A DNA stretch of 64,000 nucleotides from JACCZX01 sp963801035 (lineage in GTDB: Bacteria; Pseudomonadota; Gammaproteobacteria; Burkholderiales; Burkholderiaceae_F), in the NCBI GenBank assembly GCA_963801035.1, contig CAWDDF010000003.1:124001-188000 (forward strand), in the 5' to 3' direction. Every line of letters begins with the position of its first letter. Position 1 is the first letter of the stretch. The notes beneath the pieces are model-generated. The model saw only the letters and a program-made list of their open reading frames with translations, was not told the DNA's origin and searched no databases. Positions 34,017 through 43,102 of this stretch are shown here, in pieces. A program made the translations under genes and the position numbers.

Positions 34017-34841
34017 ATGAGCGTTCATCCGCCTGATCAGCCTATGTCCAAGCCTGTCACGCTGCTGCAGCTTGCCGAGATGCGTGCCCGCGGGGAGCCT
34101 ATCGCAATGCTCACCTGCTATGACGCGAGCTTCGCCCGGCTGCTCGACAACTGCGGCGTCGACTCCGTGCTGGTCGGCGACTCGCTCGGAATGGTCATTC
34201 AAGGACATGCATCGACACTTCCGGTAACTGTCGAAGACATCGAGTATCACGTGCGCGCCGTAATGCGCGGTACGCAGCGCGCATGGTTGATCGCCGATAT
34301 GCCGTTCGGCAGCTATCAGGGAACACCGCAGTCGGCGTTCGACAATGCCGTTCGCTTGATGCAGGCCGGCGCTCAGATGGTCAAGATCGAAGGCGGCGCC
34401 TGGCTCGCGCCAACGGTCGAGTTTCTGGTAGCGCGCGGTATTCCGGTGTGTGCGCATTTGGGACTCACACCTCAGTCGGTACATGCATTGGGCGGCTACC
34501 GTATCCAGGGCAAAAGCGACGCAGCGGCCGAACAATTACTGAGCGACGCACTGACGCTGCAGGCGGCAGGCGCATCAATGCTGGTGCTCGAGCTGATTCC
34601 CGCAGCACTCGCCGGCCGCGTGACTCGCGAGCTAAGGATTCCAACGATCGGCATCGGCGCCGGCACCGATTGTTCCGGCCAGGTACTGGTGCTGCACGAC
34701 ATGCTCGACATATTTCCAGGCAAGAAGCCGCGCTTCGTGCGCAACTTCATGACGGGTGCGCCGGATATCGCCAGCGCGGTACGTAACTTCGTGCAGGCGG
34801 TCAAGGCGCGGACCTTCCCCGCTGCCGACGAGACGTACTGA
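34017..34841 (+). CDS. panB: 3-methyl-2-oxobutanoate hydroxymethyltransferase
   Basis: First committed step of pantothenate synthesis: adds a hydroxymethyl group from methylene-tetrahydrofolate to ketoisovalerate. From ATG 34017 it has 274 residues; a second ATG at 34044 is also possible. Motifs are MLTCYDASFARLLD, VLVGDSLGMVIQGH, ADMPFGSY, HLGLTPQSVHALGGYRIQG and IGIGAGTDCSGQVLV. Its stop overlaps the ATG of panC (TGATGA). Confidence 0.95.
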   Translation: MSVHPPDQPMSKPVTLLQLAEMRARGEPIAMLTCYDASFARLLDNCGVDSVLVGDSLGMVIQGHASTLPVTVEDIEYHVRAVMRGTQRAWLIADMPFGSYQGTPQSAFDNAVRLMQAGAQMVKIEGGAWLAPTVEFLVARGIPVCAHLGLTPQSVHALGGYRIQGKSDAAAEQLLSDALTLQAAGASMLVLELIPAALAGRVTRELRIPTIGIGAGTDCSGQVLVLHDMLDIFPGKKPRFVRNFMTGAPDIASAVRNFVQAVKARTFPAADETY

Positions 34842-35683
34842 TGAAGGTCGTTCACACGATCGAAGAGCTGCGCGATCAGCTGCGCGGCCAAAATCGTGCT
34901 GCGTTCGTCCCGACGATGGGAAATCTGCATGATGCACATCTTGCGCTGATGAGCATGGCGCACCAGCACGGCGACCCTGTCGTGGCATCGATCTTCGTCA
35001 ATCGACTGCAGTTCGGTCCCAACGAGGATTTCGACAAGTACCCACGCACGCTGCAGGACGACATTGACAAGCTGCAGCAGCAAAACCGCGTGTACGTGCT
35101 ATTCGCGCCGAATGAACGCGAGATGTACCCCGAACCGCAGAATTACCGCGTGAGCCCGCCGTCTGATCTCGGCGACATTCTCGAAGGCGAATTCCGCCCA
35201 GGCTTCTTCGTAGGAGTGACCACCGTTGTGCTTAAGCTGCTGTCTTGCGTCCAACCGAAAGTCGCGGTGTTCGGCAAGAAGGACTATCAGCAGCTGATGA
35301 TCGTGCGCAATATGTGCCGTCAGTTCGCATTGCCGACCGAAATAATTCCGCACGAGACGGTGCGTGATGCCGATGGGCTCGCGCTGTCCTCACGCAACCG
35401 GTTTCTATCGGCAACAGAACGCGCAGAAGCGCCGCGTCTTTATCGAATGTTGAATCAAACACGCGATCGCGTGCTCGCAGGCGACGTGGACCTCGATCGC
35501 GTTGAGCGCGACGCGCAGCGCGAACTGGACAGCGCAGGCTGGAAAGTCGACTACCTTGCGGTGCGCCGACGGCGCGACTTGCACAAACCTACCGCCGACG
35601 AAGTCTCAGCCGGCGAGCCGTTGGTCGCACTTGCGGCGGCGAAGCTCGGCACAACGCGCTTGATCGACAATCTGGAAATCTGA
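34841..35683 (+). CDS. panC: pantothenate synthetase
   Basis: Joins pantoate and beta-alanine with ATP, 280 residues. The nucleotidyltransferase fold shows FVPTMGNLHDAHLALM near the N-terminus, VFGKKDYQQLMIVRNM, and ADGLALSSRNRFLS, the KMSKS-like loop. The usual HxGH signature (LHxGH) reads LHDAH here: the glycine is alanine, while both histidines are kept. The rest is normal in length and motif content, so I expect activity. It is translationally coupled to panB. Confidence 0.93.
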   Translation: MKVVHTIEELRDQLRGQNRAAFVPTMGNLHDAHLALMSMAHQHGDPVVASIFVNRLQFGPNEDFDKYPRTLQDDIDKLQQQNRVYVLFAPNEREMYPEPQNYRVSPPSDLGDILEGEFRPGFFVGVTTVVLKLLSCVQPKVAVFGKKDYQQLMIVRNMCRQFALPTEIIPHETVRDADGLALSSRNRFLSATERAEAPRLYRMLNQTRDRVLAGDVDLDRVERDAQRELDSAGWKVDYLAVRRRRDLHKPTADEVSAGEPLVALAAAKLGTTRLIDNLEI

Positions 35684-35730
35684 AGAGCGCGAGTTTCAAA
35701 CGAATAAGCGATAATCCGCGTCCCAATTCG

Positions 35731-35817
35731 GCCGGGCTGGCGGAACTGGTAGACGCGCCGGACTCAAAATCCGGTTCTGGCAACAGAGTGTGGGTTCGAT
35801 TCCCTCGCCCGGCACCA
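35731..35817 (+). tRNA. tRNA-Leu (anticodon CAA)
   Basis: An 87-base tRNA including encoded CCA. The acceptor stem GCCGGGC pairs with GCCCGGC, followed by discriminator A and CCA. The anticodon stem CCGGA/TCCGG encloses loop CTCAAAA, giving anticodon CAA for UUG leucine codons. It has a long variable arm (TTCTGGCAACAGAG) typical of leucine tRNA, and the T-loop GTGGGTTCGATTCCC. It lies four bases before the first possible queA ATG. Confidence 0.97.
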
Positions 35818-35836
35818 CTTCATGGCCGGTAAAGCC

Positions 35837-36877
35837 ATGCAGATCGATACAGACCTTTCTCTCGCTGATTTTGATTTTGACTTGCCGCGCGAACTGATTG
35901 CGCAGCGACCCCTGCCCGAGCGCGCGGCCAGTCGCCTGCTGCGCGTCACGCGCGACGAGCTCGAAGATCGGTGCTTCACCGATTTGGAGTGCCTTCTGCG
36001 GCCCGGCGACTTGCTGGTGTTCAACGACACCAAGGTGATCAACGCGCGCCTGTTCGGACGCAAACCAAGCGGCGGAAAAGTCGAAGCGTTGATCGAGCGC
36101 GTGCTTGAACCGACGCTCGCTCTCGCGATGGTGCGCACCAGTCACACGCCAGCGCGCGGTGCGCCGCTGTTATTTGAAGATTCGGTGCATGCCACGGTGG
36201 AAGGACGGCAGGGCGACTTCTTCCTGTTGCGCTTCGACCGCGACGTGACAACCGTGCTCGAGCAACACGGCCGCGTGCCGTTGCCACCCTATATCGAACA
36301 TGCGGCGGATTCGATGGACGCGCTTCGCTACCAGACCGTTTATGCGGCGCATCCCGGTGCCGTTGCTGCCCCGACTGCCGGACTTCATTTCACGCCCGAT
36401 CTGTTAACTCGTCTGCAGCGCCGCGGTATCGAGTTTGCCTACCTGACGCTGCACGTGGGTGCAGGCACTTTCCAGCCGGTCCGCGCCGAGCGCATTGCCG
36501 AGCACGAAATGCATTCCGAGCGTTACGAAATTTCGGAGCCGGCGGCGCAAGCGATCAACGCAGCGCACGCGACACGTCGCCGTGTCATTGCAGTCGGCAC
36601 CACGAGCCTGCGCGCACTGGAATCCGCGGCCGACGGCTCGCGAGCACGAGTTCGTCCGGGCGCCCGCGAAACGGCGCTCTTCATTACGCCGGGCTTCGGC
36701 TTCCGCATCGTTGATCTGTTGCTGACCAATTTTCATTTACCGAAGTCGACGCTGCTAATGCTCGTTTCTGCCTTCGCCGGTATTGATCGCATTCGGGTCG
36801 CCTACGCCCATGCGATACGGCAACGGTACCGGTTCTTTAGTTACGGCGACGCAATGTTGCTCGAGCGCGCACGATGA
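35837..36877 (+). CDS. queA: S-adenosylmethionine:tRNA ribosyltransferase-isomerase
   Basis: Queuosine synthesis: transfers and isomerises the ribosyl part of S-adenosylmethionine onto preQ1 in tRNA. About 346 residues from ATG 35837; an ATG at 35822 is only four bases from the tRNA and less likely. Motifs: FDLPRELIAQRPLPERAASR, LLVFNDTKVINARLFG, AAPTAGLHFTPDLL, HVGAGTFQPVR and NFHLPKSTLLMLVSAF. Its end overlaps tgt by four bases, so the two queuosine genes are coupled. Confidence 0.95.
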   Translation: MQIDTDLSLADFDFDLPRELIAQRPLPERAASRLLRVTRDELEDRCFTDLECLLRPGDLLVFNDTKVINARLFGRKPSGGKVEALIERVLEPTLALAMVRTSHTPARGAPLLFEDSVHATVEGRQGDFFLLRFDRDVTTVLEQHGRVPLPPYIEHAADSMDALRYQTVYAAHPGAVAAPTAGLHFTPDLLTRLQRRGIEFAYLTLHVGAGTFQPVRAERIAEHEMHSERYEISEPAAQAINAAHATRRRVIAVGTTSLRALESAADGSRARVRPGARETALFITPGFGFRIVDLLLTNFHLPKSTLLMLVSAFAGIDRIRVAYAHAIRQRYRFFSYGDAMLLERAR

Positions 36878-38004
36878 GCCAGCCGTTCCAGGTCACCGCG
36901 CGTGACGGTGCGGCGCGTGCAGGCCGAATAGCGCTCCGACACGGTGACGTCGAAACACCGGTATTCATGCCGGTGGGCACCTACGGCACAGTCAAAGCGA
37001 TGGCTCCCGATGAGCTGATTGGCCTGGGGGCACAGATCATTCTCGGCAACACGTTTCATTTGTGGCTGCGTCCGGGCCTCGATGTCGTTGCTGCGCACCA
37101 GGGGCTGCATCGATTCATGGGATGGACGCGGCCGCTGCTGACCGATTCGGGGGGATTTCAGGTTTTTTCGCTCGGAAAATTGCGCAACATAAGTGAAGAA
37201 GGCGTGCGGTTCGCATCGCCGATAAACGGCGATCGCTTATTCCTGACACCCGAAGAGTCGATGCGGATCCAGCACGTGCTCGACTCGGATATCGCGATGG
37301 TGTTCGACGAATGCACGCCTTATCGAATCGACGATCGAATCGCCATGCAGAGCGAAGCGGCTGACTCGATGCGGCTTTCGCTGCGTTGGGCCGAACGCAG
37401 TGCTACCGAATTCAATCGCCTGCAAAACTCGAACCTTCTTTTCGGCATCGTGCAGGGCGGGATGTTCGAAGCGCTGCGCGATGAATCGCTGGCGGCGCTC
37501 GTCAGCATCGGCTTCGACGGCTATGCGATCGGCGGGCTGTCGGTCGGTGAACCAAAGGAAGAAATGATGCGCGTCCTCGCGCATACCGCACCGAGGATGC
37601 CGGCCGACAAGCCGCGTTACCTAATGGGCGTCGGCACTCCCGAAGACCTGGTCGAGGCGATCGGCGCCGGCATTGACATGTTCGACTGTGTGCTGCCGAC
37701 GCGCAACGCCCGTAATGGCTGGCTGTTCACGCGCTACGGCGACATCAAGCTACGCAACAGCCGCTATCGAACCGATACCGCGCCGCCCGATGAAACCTGC
37801 GGCTGCGTCGCGTGTCGAAGATTCACCCGCGCGTACCTGCATCACTTGCAGCGGGTCAACGAGATCCTCGGAGCACGGCTCAATACGATTCACAATCTGC
37901 ACTACTACCTCGATTTGATGAGACAGGCGCGCGAGGCAATTGCGGCGCAGCGATTCGGCGAATTCAGCGTGCAATTTGCGCACGACCGCAGCCGCGGCGT
38001 TTAA
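36874..38004 (+). CDS. tgt: queuine tRNA-guanosine transglycosylase
   Basis: Exchanges guanine 34 for preQ1 in GUN-anticodon tRNAs, 376 residues. The catalytic aspartates sit in LLTDSGGFQVFSL and in GIDMFDCVLPTRNARNG. The zinc site is CGCVAC with a following HH pair. RYLMGVGTPEDLVEAI completes the signature. It begins inside queA (ATGA overlap), so supply of the modified base and its insertion are expressed together. Confidence 0.96.
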   Translation: MSQPFQVTARDGAARAGRIALRHGDVETPVFMPVGTYGTVKAMAPDELIGLGAQIILGNTFHLWLRPGLDVVAAHQGLHRFMGWTRPLLTDSGGFQVFSLGKLRNISEEGVRFASPINGDRLFLTPEESMRIQHVLDSDIAMVFDECTPYRIDDRIAMQSEAADSMRLSLRWAERSATEFNRLQNSNLLFGIVQGGMFEALRDESLAALVSIGFDGYAIGGLSVGEPKEEMMRVLAHTAPRMPADKPRYLMGVGTPEDLVEAIGAGIDMFDCVLPTRNARNGWLFTRYGDIKLRNSRYRTDTAPPDETCGCVACRRFTRAYLHHLQRVNEILGARLNTIHNLHYYLDLMRQAREAIAAQRFGEFSVQFAHDRSRGV

Positions 38005-38016
38005 GAGAGCCACCGT

Positions 38017-38022
38017 TATAAT
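38017..38022 (+). promoter_or_regulatory. -10 box candidate for yajC-secDF
   Basis: A perfect TATAAT stands in the 103-base gap between tgt and yajC, in otherwise GC-rich sequence. No good -35 is visible at the expected distance (a GCGGCG stretch), so this is a candidate only. If used, transcription would begin near 38030 and the tandem repeats at 38058-38090 would lie in the leader. Confidence 0.4.
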
Positions 38023-38057
38023 CGCGCGCCGCGTTTCCCTCTCAGCCCTATCTGAGC

Positions 38058-38090
38058 AACGTCCGAATAACGTCCGAATAACGTCCGAGT
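38058..38090 (+). repeat. three 11-base tandem repeats before yajC
   Basis: The unit AACGTCCGAAT occurs twice (38058-38068, 38069-38079) and a third time as AACGTCCGAGT (38080-38090). The array ends four bases before the AAGGG ribosome site of yajC. Eleven bases is close to one helical turn. It could be a slippage-prone leader element or a multi-site binding element. Confidence 0.85.
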
Positions 38091-38107
38091 AACTAAGGGC
38101 ACCGATC

Positions 38108-38455
38108 ATGTTCTTCATCAGCAACGCAATTGCACAGACTGCACCCGCCGCGCAGCCCGGAGCCGAGTCGTCGTTCATGTCGATCGGCTTCATGGTGCTG
38201 ATCTTTGTCGTCTTCTACTTTTTCATGATTCGCCCGCAGGTCAAGCGCCAGAAGGAACACAAGGCAATGGCCGATGCGCTGAAGAAAGGTGACGAGGTAA
38301 TCACCGCCGGCGGCATTGTCGGCAAGATCACGGATATCAACGATCAGTTCGTCACGGTGCAGGTCGCCGCGGTAAATGGGCAACCGGTGCAGGTCTCGAT
38401 GCAGAAAATGGCCGTGCAGACTTTGTTGCCGAAAGACACGTTCAAGCCTGCATGA
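38108..38455 (+). CDS. yajC: preprotein translocase subunit YajC
   Basis: Small inner-membrane partner of SecDF, 115 residues. One transmembrane segment (GFMVLIFVVFYFFMIRPQ) is followed by the conserved RPQVKRQKEH and GDEVITAGGIVGKITDI region of the cytoplasmic domain. AAGGG precedes the ATG, after the tandem repeats. It overlaps secD by four bases. Confidence 0.96.
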   Translation: MFFISNAIAQTAPAAQPGAESSFMSIGFMVLIFVVFYFFMIRPQVKRQKEHKAMADALKKGDEVITAGGIVGKITDINDQFVTVQVAAVNGQPVQVSMQKMAVQTLLPKDTFKPA

Positions 38456-40314
38456 ATCGTTATGCGCTCTGGAAGTACGTCGTAATCGTGATCGCGCTGG
38501 TCCTCGGCGCGATCTACACGCTTCCAAATTTTTACGGCGAATCGCCGGCGGTTCAAGTCTCATCAGGCCGGCAAACCGTCAAGGTCGATGCGCCACTGAT
38601 GGCGCGGGTCGAAACGATCTTGAGCGAAGCAAAGATTCCGCATGAGGCGGTGTACTTCGATACGATCGGGACGAACTCGACCGTGCGAATGCGCTTCGCC
38701 GACACCGACACGCAACTCAAGGCGAAGGACACGCTGCAGAAGGCGCTCAATCCCGATGCCGAAGACGCCGCTTACGTTGTCGCGCTGAACCTGATCTCGA
38801 ACACGCCGCGTTGGCTTGTCGGCTTGCGCGCGCTTCCAATGTATCTCGGCCTCGACTTGCGCGGCGGAGTTCACTTCCTGCTGCAAGTCGACATGCGCGC
38901 CGCGATCGACAAGCGGCTCGATACGCTGACATCGGACATTCGCACGTTGTTGCGAGAAAAGAATATCCGGCACGCCGGAATCAACAAGACGCCGACATCG
39001 ATCGACATCCGTTTTCGTGATGCCGAGATGCGCACCCGCGCGCAGGATTTGTTGCGCAGCCAGGTACCCGAGTTGGCGCTGAGGGAGACAGGCAGCGGCG
39101 ATGATCTGACGCTCGTTGGGACACTGACGCCGGCCGCACAAAGAACGATCCAGGATTCCGCGCTCCGGCAAAACATTTCCACCCTGCACAACCGCGTCAA
39201 CGAGCTCGGCGTCGCCGAACCGGTGATTCAGCAGCAGGGCGCCGACCGCATCGTCGTGCAGCTTCCAGGTGTGCAGGACGTGGCGCGCGCCAAGCAGTTG
39301 CTCGGCCGAACTGCGACGCTCGAAATCAGGCTGGTCGATCAGGACGCGATGGCGGCTGGAACACCGGGCGCGTTGACCGTGCCTCAGCGCGATGGCCAGA
39401 CGATCAAGCAAATACCGCTGAAGCGCGAGATTGTCGTCACTGGAAATCAGTTGAACGGGGCGTCGGCGACGCTTGACCAGAACCAGCGTCCGGCCGTGTC
39501 TGTGCGACTCGATGAAGCTGGCGGTCGATCAATGCGCACCGCATCTCGGGACAACATTGGTCGGTTGATGGCGATCGTGTTGTACGAGCGCGGCAAAGGC
39601 GAAGCAATCTCGGTCGCCACGATCCAGGGCGAGTTCGGCAATCAGTTCCAGATCACCGGCAACTTCACCGTGCAGGAAACGGCCGATCTCGCGCTGCTGA
39701 TCCGCTCCGGCTCGCTGGCGGCGCCGATGGAGATCATCGAAGAACGCACGATCGGCCCAAGCCTTGGTGCCGAAAACATCGAGCGCGGTTTCCGGTCGAC
39801 GTTGTATGGCTTCGCGGCTATTGCGGCATTCATGATTTTTTACTACCGCGTGTTCGGGTTGATCTCAGTCGCCGCCTTGACGGTTAATTTGATGCTGCTG
39901 ATCGCGCTGCTGTCACTATTGCAAGCAACGCTGACGCTGCCGGGCATCGCCGCGATCGCGCTGACGCTCGGCATGGCTATCGATGCCAACGTGCTGATCA
40001 ACGAGCGTGTGCGCGAAGAGTTGCGCAACGGACGAACGCCACAGCAGGCGATATACGAGGGCTACGACAAGGCGTGGGCCACGATCATGGACTCGAATAT
40101 CACGACGCTGATCGCAGGCATCGCATTGCTGACCTTCGGTTCAGGCCCGGTACGCGGGTTCGCGGTGGTTCACGTCCTCGGCATTCTGACTTCGATTTTC
40201 TCGGCCGTTTACGTTTCGCGTGCGATGGTCAATCTGTACTACGGAACGCGCAAGAAACTGCCGTCGATTTCGGTGGGGCAGGTATGGAAGCCCGGCGCCT
40301 CCGGCGCGCGGTAA
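38452..40314 (+). CDS. secD: protein translocase subunit SecD
   Basis: Proton-driven pulling subunit of the Sec translocon, 620 residues. N-terminal membrane helix, a large periplasmic P1 region, then GLDLRGGVHFLLQVDM (D1 motif), LGVAEPVIQQQGADRIVVQLPGVQD (D3-like) and the C-terminal six-helix RND domain with IALTLGMAIDANVLINERVREEL (D5/D6). Coupled to yajC and 24 bases before secF. Confidence 0.97.
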   Translation: MNRYALWKYVVIVIALVLGAIYTLPNFYGESPAVQVSSGRQTVKVDAPLMARVETILSEAKIPHEAVYFDTIGTNSTVRMRFADTDTQLKAKDTLQKALNPDAEDAAYVVALNLISNTPRWLVGLRALPMYLGLDLRGGVHFLLQVDMRAAIDKRLDTLTSDIRTLLREKNIRHAGINKTPTSIDIRFRDAEMRTRAQDLLRSQVPELALRETGSGDDLTLVGTLTPAAQRTIQDSALRQNISTLHNRVNELGVAEPVIQQQGADRIVVQLPGVQDVARAKQLLGRTATLEIRLVDQDAMAAGTPGALTVPQRDGQTIKQIPLKREIVVTGNQLNGASATLDQNQRPAVSVRLDEAGGRSMRTASRDNIGRLMAIVLYERGKGEAISVATIQGEFGNQFQITGNFTVQETADLALLIRSGSLAAPMEIIEERTIGPSLGAENIERGFRSTLYGFAAIAAFMIFYYRVFGLISVAALTVNLMLLIALLSLLQATLTLPGIAAIALTLGMAIDANVLINERVREELRNGRTPQQAIYEGYDKAWATIMDSNITTLIAGIALLTFGSGPVRGFAVVHVLGILTSIFSAVYVSRAMVNLYYGTRKKLPSISVGQVWKPGASGAR

Positions 40315-40338
40315 CCAAGGCAGACGACAGGACGCCCA

Positions 40339-41274
40339 ATGGAATTCTTCAGAATCCGCGGCACGATTCCTTTCATGCGGTATTCGCTGATACTGAACGC
40401 GATCTCTGCGATTTCGTTCTTGATCGCGGTCGGCTTTCTGGTTTTCCGCGGACTCAATCTGTCGATCGAGTTCACCGGGGGCACCGTAATGGAGGTCGCC
40501 TATCAGGAGCCCGCGCAGCTCGAACAAATCCGTGAGGTAATCGAACGACAAACCGCAGGTGAATTTCAGGTACAGAACTTCGGCACGTCGCGCGATGTAC
40601 TGATTCGCCTGCCGCTGCAAACAGGTTTCACGTCAGGGCAACAGGCCGAGCGTGTAATGGAAGCGTTGCGCGCCCAGAACCCGAACGTCGAATTGCGCCG
40701 CGTCGAGTTCGTCGGACCACAGGTCGGCGCCGAGCTCGCACAGGACGGCCTGCTTGCGCTGCTGATGGTCGTAATTGGCATCATGGTCTATCTCGCGTTC
40801 CGTTTCGAGTGGAAGTTCGCGGTCGCGGCGATCATCGCCAATCTGCACGATGTCATCCTGGTAGTTGGCATGTTCTCGATCTTCGGCTGGGAGTTTTCGC
40901 TGCCGGTGCTTGCCGCAGTGCTTGCCGTACTTGGCTACTCGGTGAACGAGTCGGTGATCATTTTTGATCGCGTGCGCGAGCACTTCAAGAAGATGCGCCG
41001 TGCCAGCGTCGTTGAAGTGATCGACTCGGCGATCACCGCGACGATTTCGCGCACGATCATCACGCACGGCTGCACGCTGGCAATGTCGCTGTCCATGCTG
41101 TTTTTCGGCGGGCCGGCGCTGCATTACTTTGCGCTGGCGCTGACGATCGGCATTCTGTTCGGCATCTATTCATCCGTCTTCGTCGCCGCGGCAATCGCGA
41201 TGTACCTCGGCATCAAGCGCGAAGACCTCGTAAAACCCGTCAAGCGCGAGGACGAACAGCAAATCGTTCCGTAA
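40339..41274 (+). CDS. secF: protein translocase subunit SecF
   Basis: Partner of SecD, 311 residues. Visible elements: N-terminal helix, LSIEFTGGTVMEVAY, RRVEFVGPQVGAELAQDG, and LGYSVNESVIIFDRVREHFKKM of the second RND half. Completes the yajC-secD-secF export-assistance operon. The next gene begins two bases after its stop. Confidence 0.97.
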   Translation: MEFFRIRGTIPFMRYSLILNAISAISFLIAVGFLVFRGLNLSIEFTGGTVMEVAYQEPAQLEQIREVIERQTAGEFQVQNFGTSRDVLIRLPLQTGFTSGQQAERVMEALRAQNPNVELRRVEFVGPQVGAELAQDGLLALLMVVIGIMVYLAFRFEWKFAVAAIIANLHDVILVVGMFSIFGWEFSLPVLAAVLAVLGYSVNESVIIFDRVREHFKKMRRASVVEVIDSAITATISRTIITHGCTLAMSLSMLFFGGPALHYFALALTIGILFGIYSSVFVAAAIAMYLGIKREDLVKPVKREDEQQIVP

Positions 41275-41276
41275 AG

Positions 41277-41939
41277 GTGATCGAGTCCGCGTCGACGAAA
41301 GTTCGCATCTGGGACCTGCCGACGCGACTGTTCCACTGGTTGCTGGCCGCACTGGTCGTCTATTCGTTCACGACCGGCAAGCTCGGCGGCGATTGGCTCA
41401 CCTGGCACTTTCGATCGGGCTATGCGATCGCATCCCTGCTGTTGTTCCGGCTCTTATGGGGTTTCGCCGGCTCGCGTTACGCACGCTTCGCGAGCTTTCT
41501 GCCGTCGCCGTCCGGCATCTGGCGCACGCTGCACTCGCGGAAAGTGATCGAGGCGAGCGCGGGGCACAGCGCCATCGGCACGCTGTCGGTGTTTACGTTG
41601 CTGATCGTGTTGCTGGCGCAGGTGATCGCGGGAATGTTCACCAACGATGGAACCTTCATCGAAGGGCCGTGGGTGAAGTTCGTCTCGAGCGCGATCAGCG
41701 ATCGGTTTTCCACCTTTCACTACTACAACGGCTGGCTCGTAGTCGCGCTCGTCGCTGTGCACGTCACTGCGATTGTGTTTTACCTTACGGTCCGGCGCAA
41801 CGATCTGGTCACGCCGATGCTGACCGGCGACAAGCTCGGCTTGAACGCGATCCCTGCCGAAGACGGGGCGGCGATCCGCCTGCGCGCCGCCGTGCTGGCG
41901 GCGATCGCAGGCGCAGTCGTCTACTACGTGGTCACGTAA
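41277..41939 (+). CDS. cytochrome b561-type diheme membrane protein
   Basis: A 220-residue four-helix membrane cytochrome of the bacterial CybB / Ni-Fe hydrogenase cytochrome-b type. Histidines for heme are visible in RLFHWLLAAL, WHFRSGY, AGHSAIG and VHVTAIVFY. Such proteins carry electrons between quinone and periplasmic partners. GTG 41277 nearly abuts secF, but a functional link to secretion is not implied. No cytochrome c is next to it; a c'-type cytochrome lies 1.4 kb away on the other strand. Confidence 0.88.
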   Translation: MIESASTKVRIWDLPTRLFHWLLAALVVYSFTTGKLGGDWLTWHFRSGYAIASLLLFRLLWGFAGSRYARFASFLPSPSGIWRTLHSRKVIEASAGHSAIGTLSVFTLLIVLLAQVIAGMFTNDGTFIEGPWVKFVSSAISDRFSTFHYYNGWLVVALVAVHVTAIVFYLTVRRNDLVTPMLTGDKLGLNAIPAEDGAAIRLRAAVLAAIAGAVVYYVVT

Positions 41940-41958
41940 CTCGACCCGGCCGCGCCGG

Positions 41959-42390
41959 TCAGACCGTCGCGGTCTTGTTGGCTTCCGCTTGCTGGCGCAG
42001 GCGTTCTTCCTGCGCTCTGAGCTCCGGCGTGAACTCGGCGCCAAAGTCCTCGGCTTCGAACACCTGGCGCAGCTCGACTTCGGCGCCGCCGTCGAATGGC
42101 GCGCGCTTCAGCCACTCGATCGCTTCCTGCTTCGAGCGCACCTGCCACAGCCAGTAGCCCGCGATCAGATCCTTCGATTCGCTGAACGGCCCTTCGATCA
42201 CCGTGCGCTTGCTGCCGTCGAATCTGACGCGCACGCCCTTGGAAGTCGGGTGCAGGCCTTCGCCCTCCAGCATCACGCCGGCTTTGACCAGCTCTTCGTT
42301 GTAGTTGCCCATTTGCGTCAACAATTCCTTGCTCGGCATCACGCCGGCCTCGGAATCCTTGTCGGCTTTGACTATCACCATGAACTTCAT
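41959..42390 (-). CDS. YCII-related (DGPF-domain) protein
   Basis: A 143-residue protein starting MKFMVIVKADKDSEAG at ATG 42390, which has AGGAG just upstream. It contains GPFSESKDLIAGYWLWQV, the DGPF/YCII motif region with its conserved GPF. The C-terminal tail is extended and Glu/Arg-rich. Family members are small ferredoxin-fold proteins often encoded next to ECF sigma factors or VOC proteins. Here a VOC gene lies directly upstream on the same strand. No reaction is established. Confidence 0.87.
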   Translation of the reverse strand: MKFMVIVKADKDSEAGVMPSKELLTQMGNYNEELVKAGVMLEGEGLHPTSKGVRVRFDGSKRTVIEGPFSESKDLIAGYWLWQVRSKQEAIEWLKRAPFDGGAEVELRQVFEAEDFGAEFTPELRAQEERLRQQAEANKTATV

Positions 42391-42447
42391 CGTCACTCCT
42401 TTTAGTCGCCGTCCAATTTGCACGCGCTCCTCAGTTCTTACAAATCG

Positions 42448-42907
42448 TCAACGTAGCTCATCGACCGTCTCTTTGTTCTTCTGCTCAGGCTTGACCTCAA
42501 TCGGCCCGGCGTTGACCATCCACTGGATGCCGAACCGATCGGTGAACATGCCGAACGCTTCCGCCCAAAAGGTCTTGTCGAGCGGCATTTGCACCTGCCC
42601 GCCCTGCGACAGTCGCATCGAAGGCTTTCCTGCCTTCGGCCGCTGTGTCGTAATTCAAAGTCACCTGCATTCCCTTCGGCGCCTCATAGGGTGCCCACGG
42701 CCCTGCATCGGAAGCCATCAGCGACTGGCCTTCGGCGGTCGTCAGGCACGCATGCATGACCCGCTCACGGTATTGGGAGGGAATGTCTTTCTCCATCGGC
42801 GTGCCGGCGAACGGCATCACATCGAGCTTGCCGCCGAGGGCCTTTTGATAAAAGCGCATTGCCTCTGCACAAGTGCCGTCGAAGTTCAGATACGGATTGA
42901 TTTGCAT
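42448..42907 (-). CDS. VOC/PhnB-like glyoxalase-fold protein (frameshifted)
   Basis: A DUF1338/PhnB-type VOC protein beginning MQINPYLNFDGTCAEAMRFYQKALGGK. The frame runs correctly to GRKAFDA and is then thrown out; removing one base at 42613 gives LSQGGQVQMPLDKTFWAEAFGMF and RFGIQWMVNAGP with a normal stop at 42448. The repaired protein has about 152 residues. It shares strand and proximity with the YCII-related gene, a frequent pairing. The function is unassigned; the fold binds metals and small molecules. Confidence 0.85.
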
Positions 42908-43102
42908 GTCATCTCCTCGAGTTGATTGTGGTGAAGGTGCAGCGGTCGCAGATTAACCGCGAACCGCCGCACACTGCCGCGATTCGCGGCCTGGCCCCGT
43001 TACAAGTGAAACAGGCAACGCGTGCGAGCGCAACGAGCGCGCAATCTGCGCGCGACAGTATCTCGATCGAACTGAAACGCTTGAATTCAGAGGAGAACGA
43101 AG

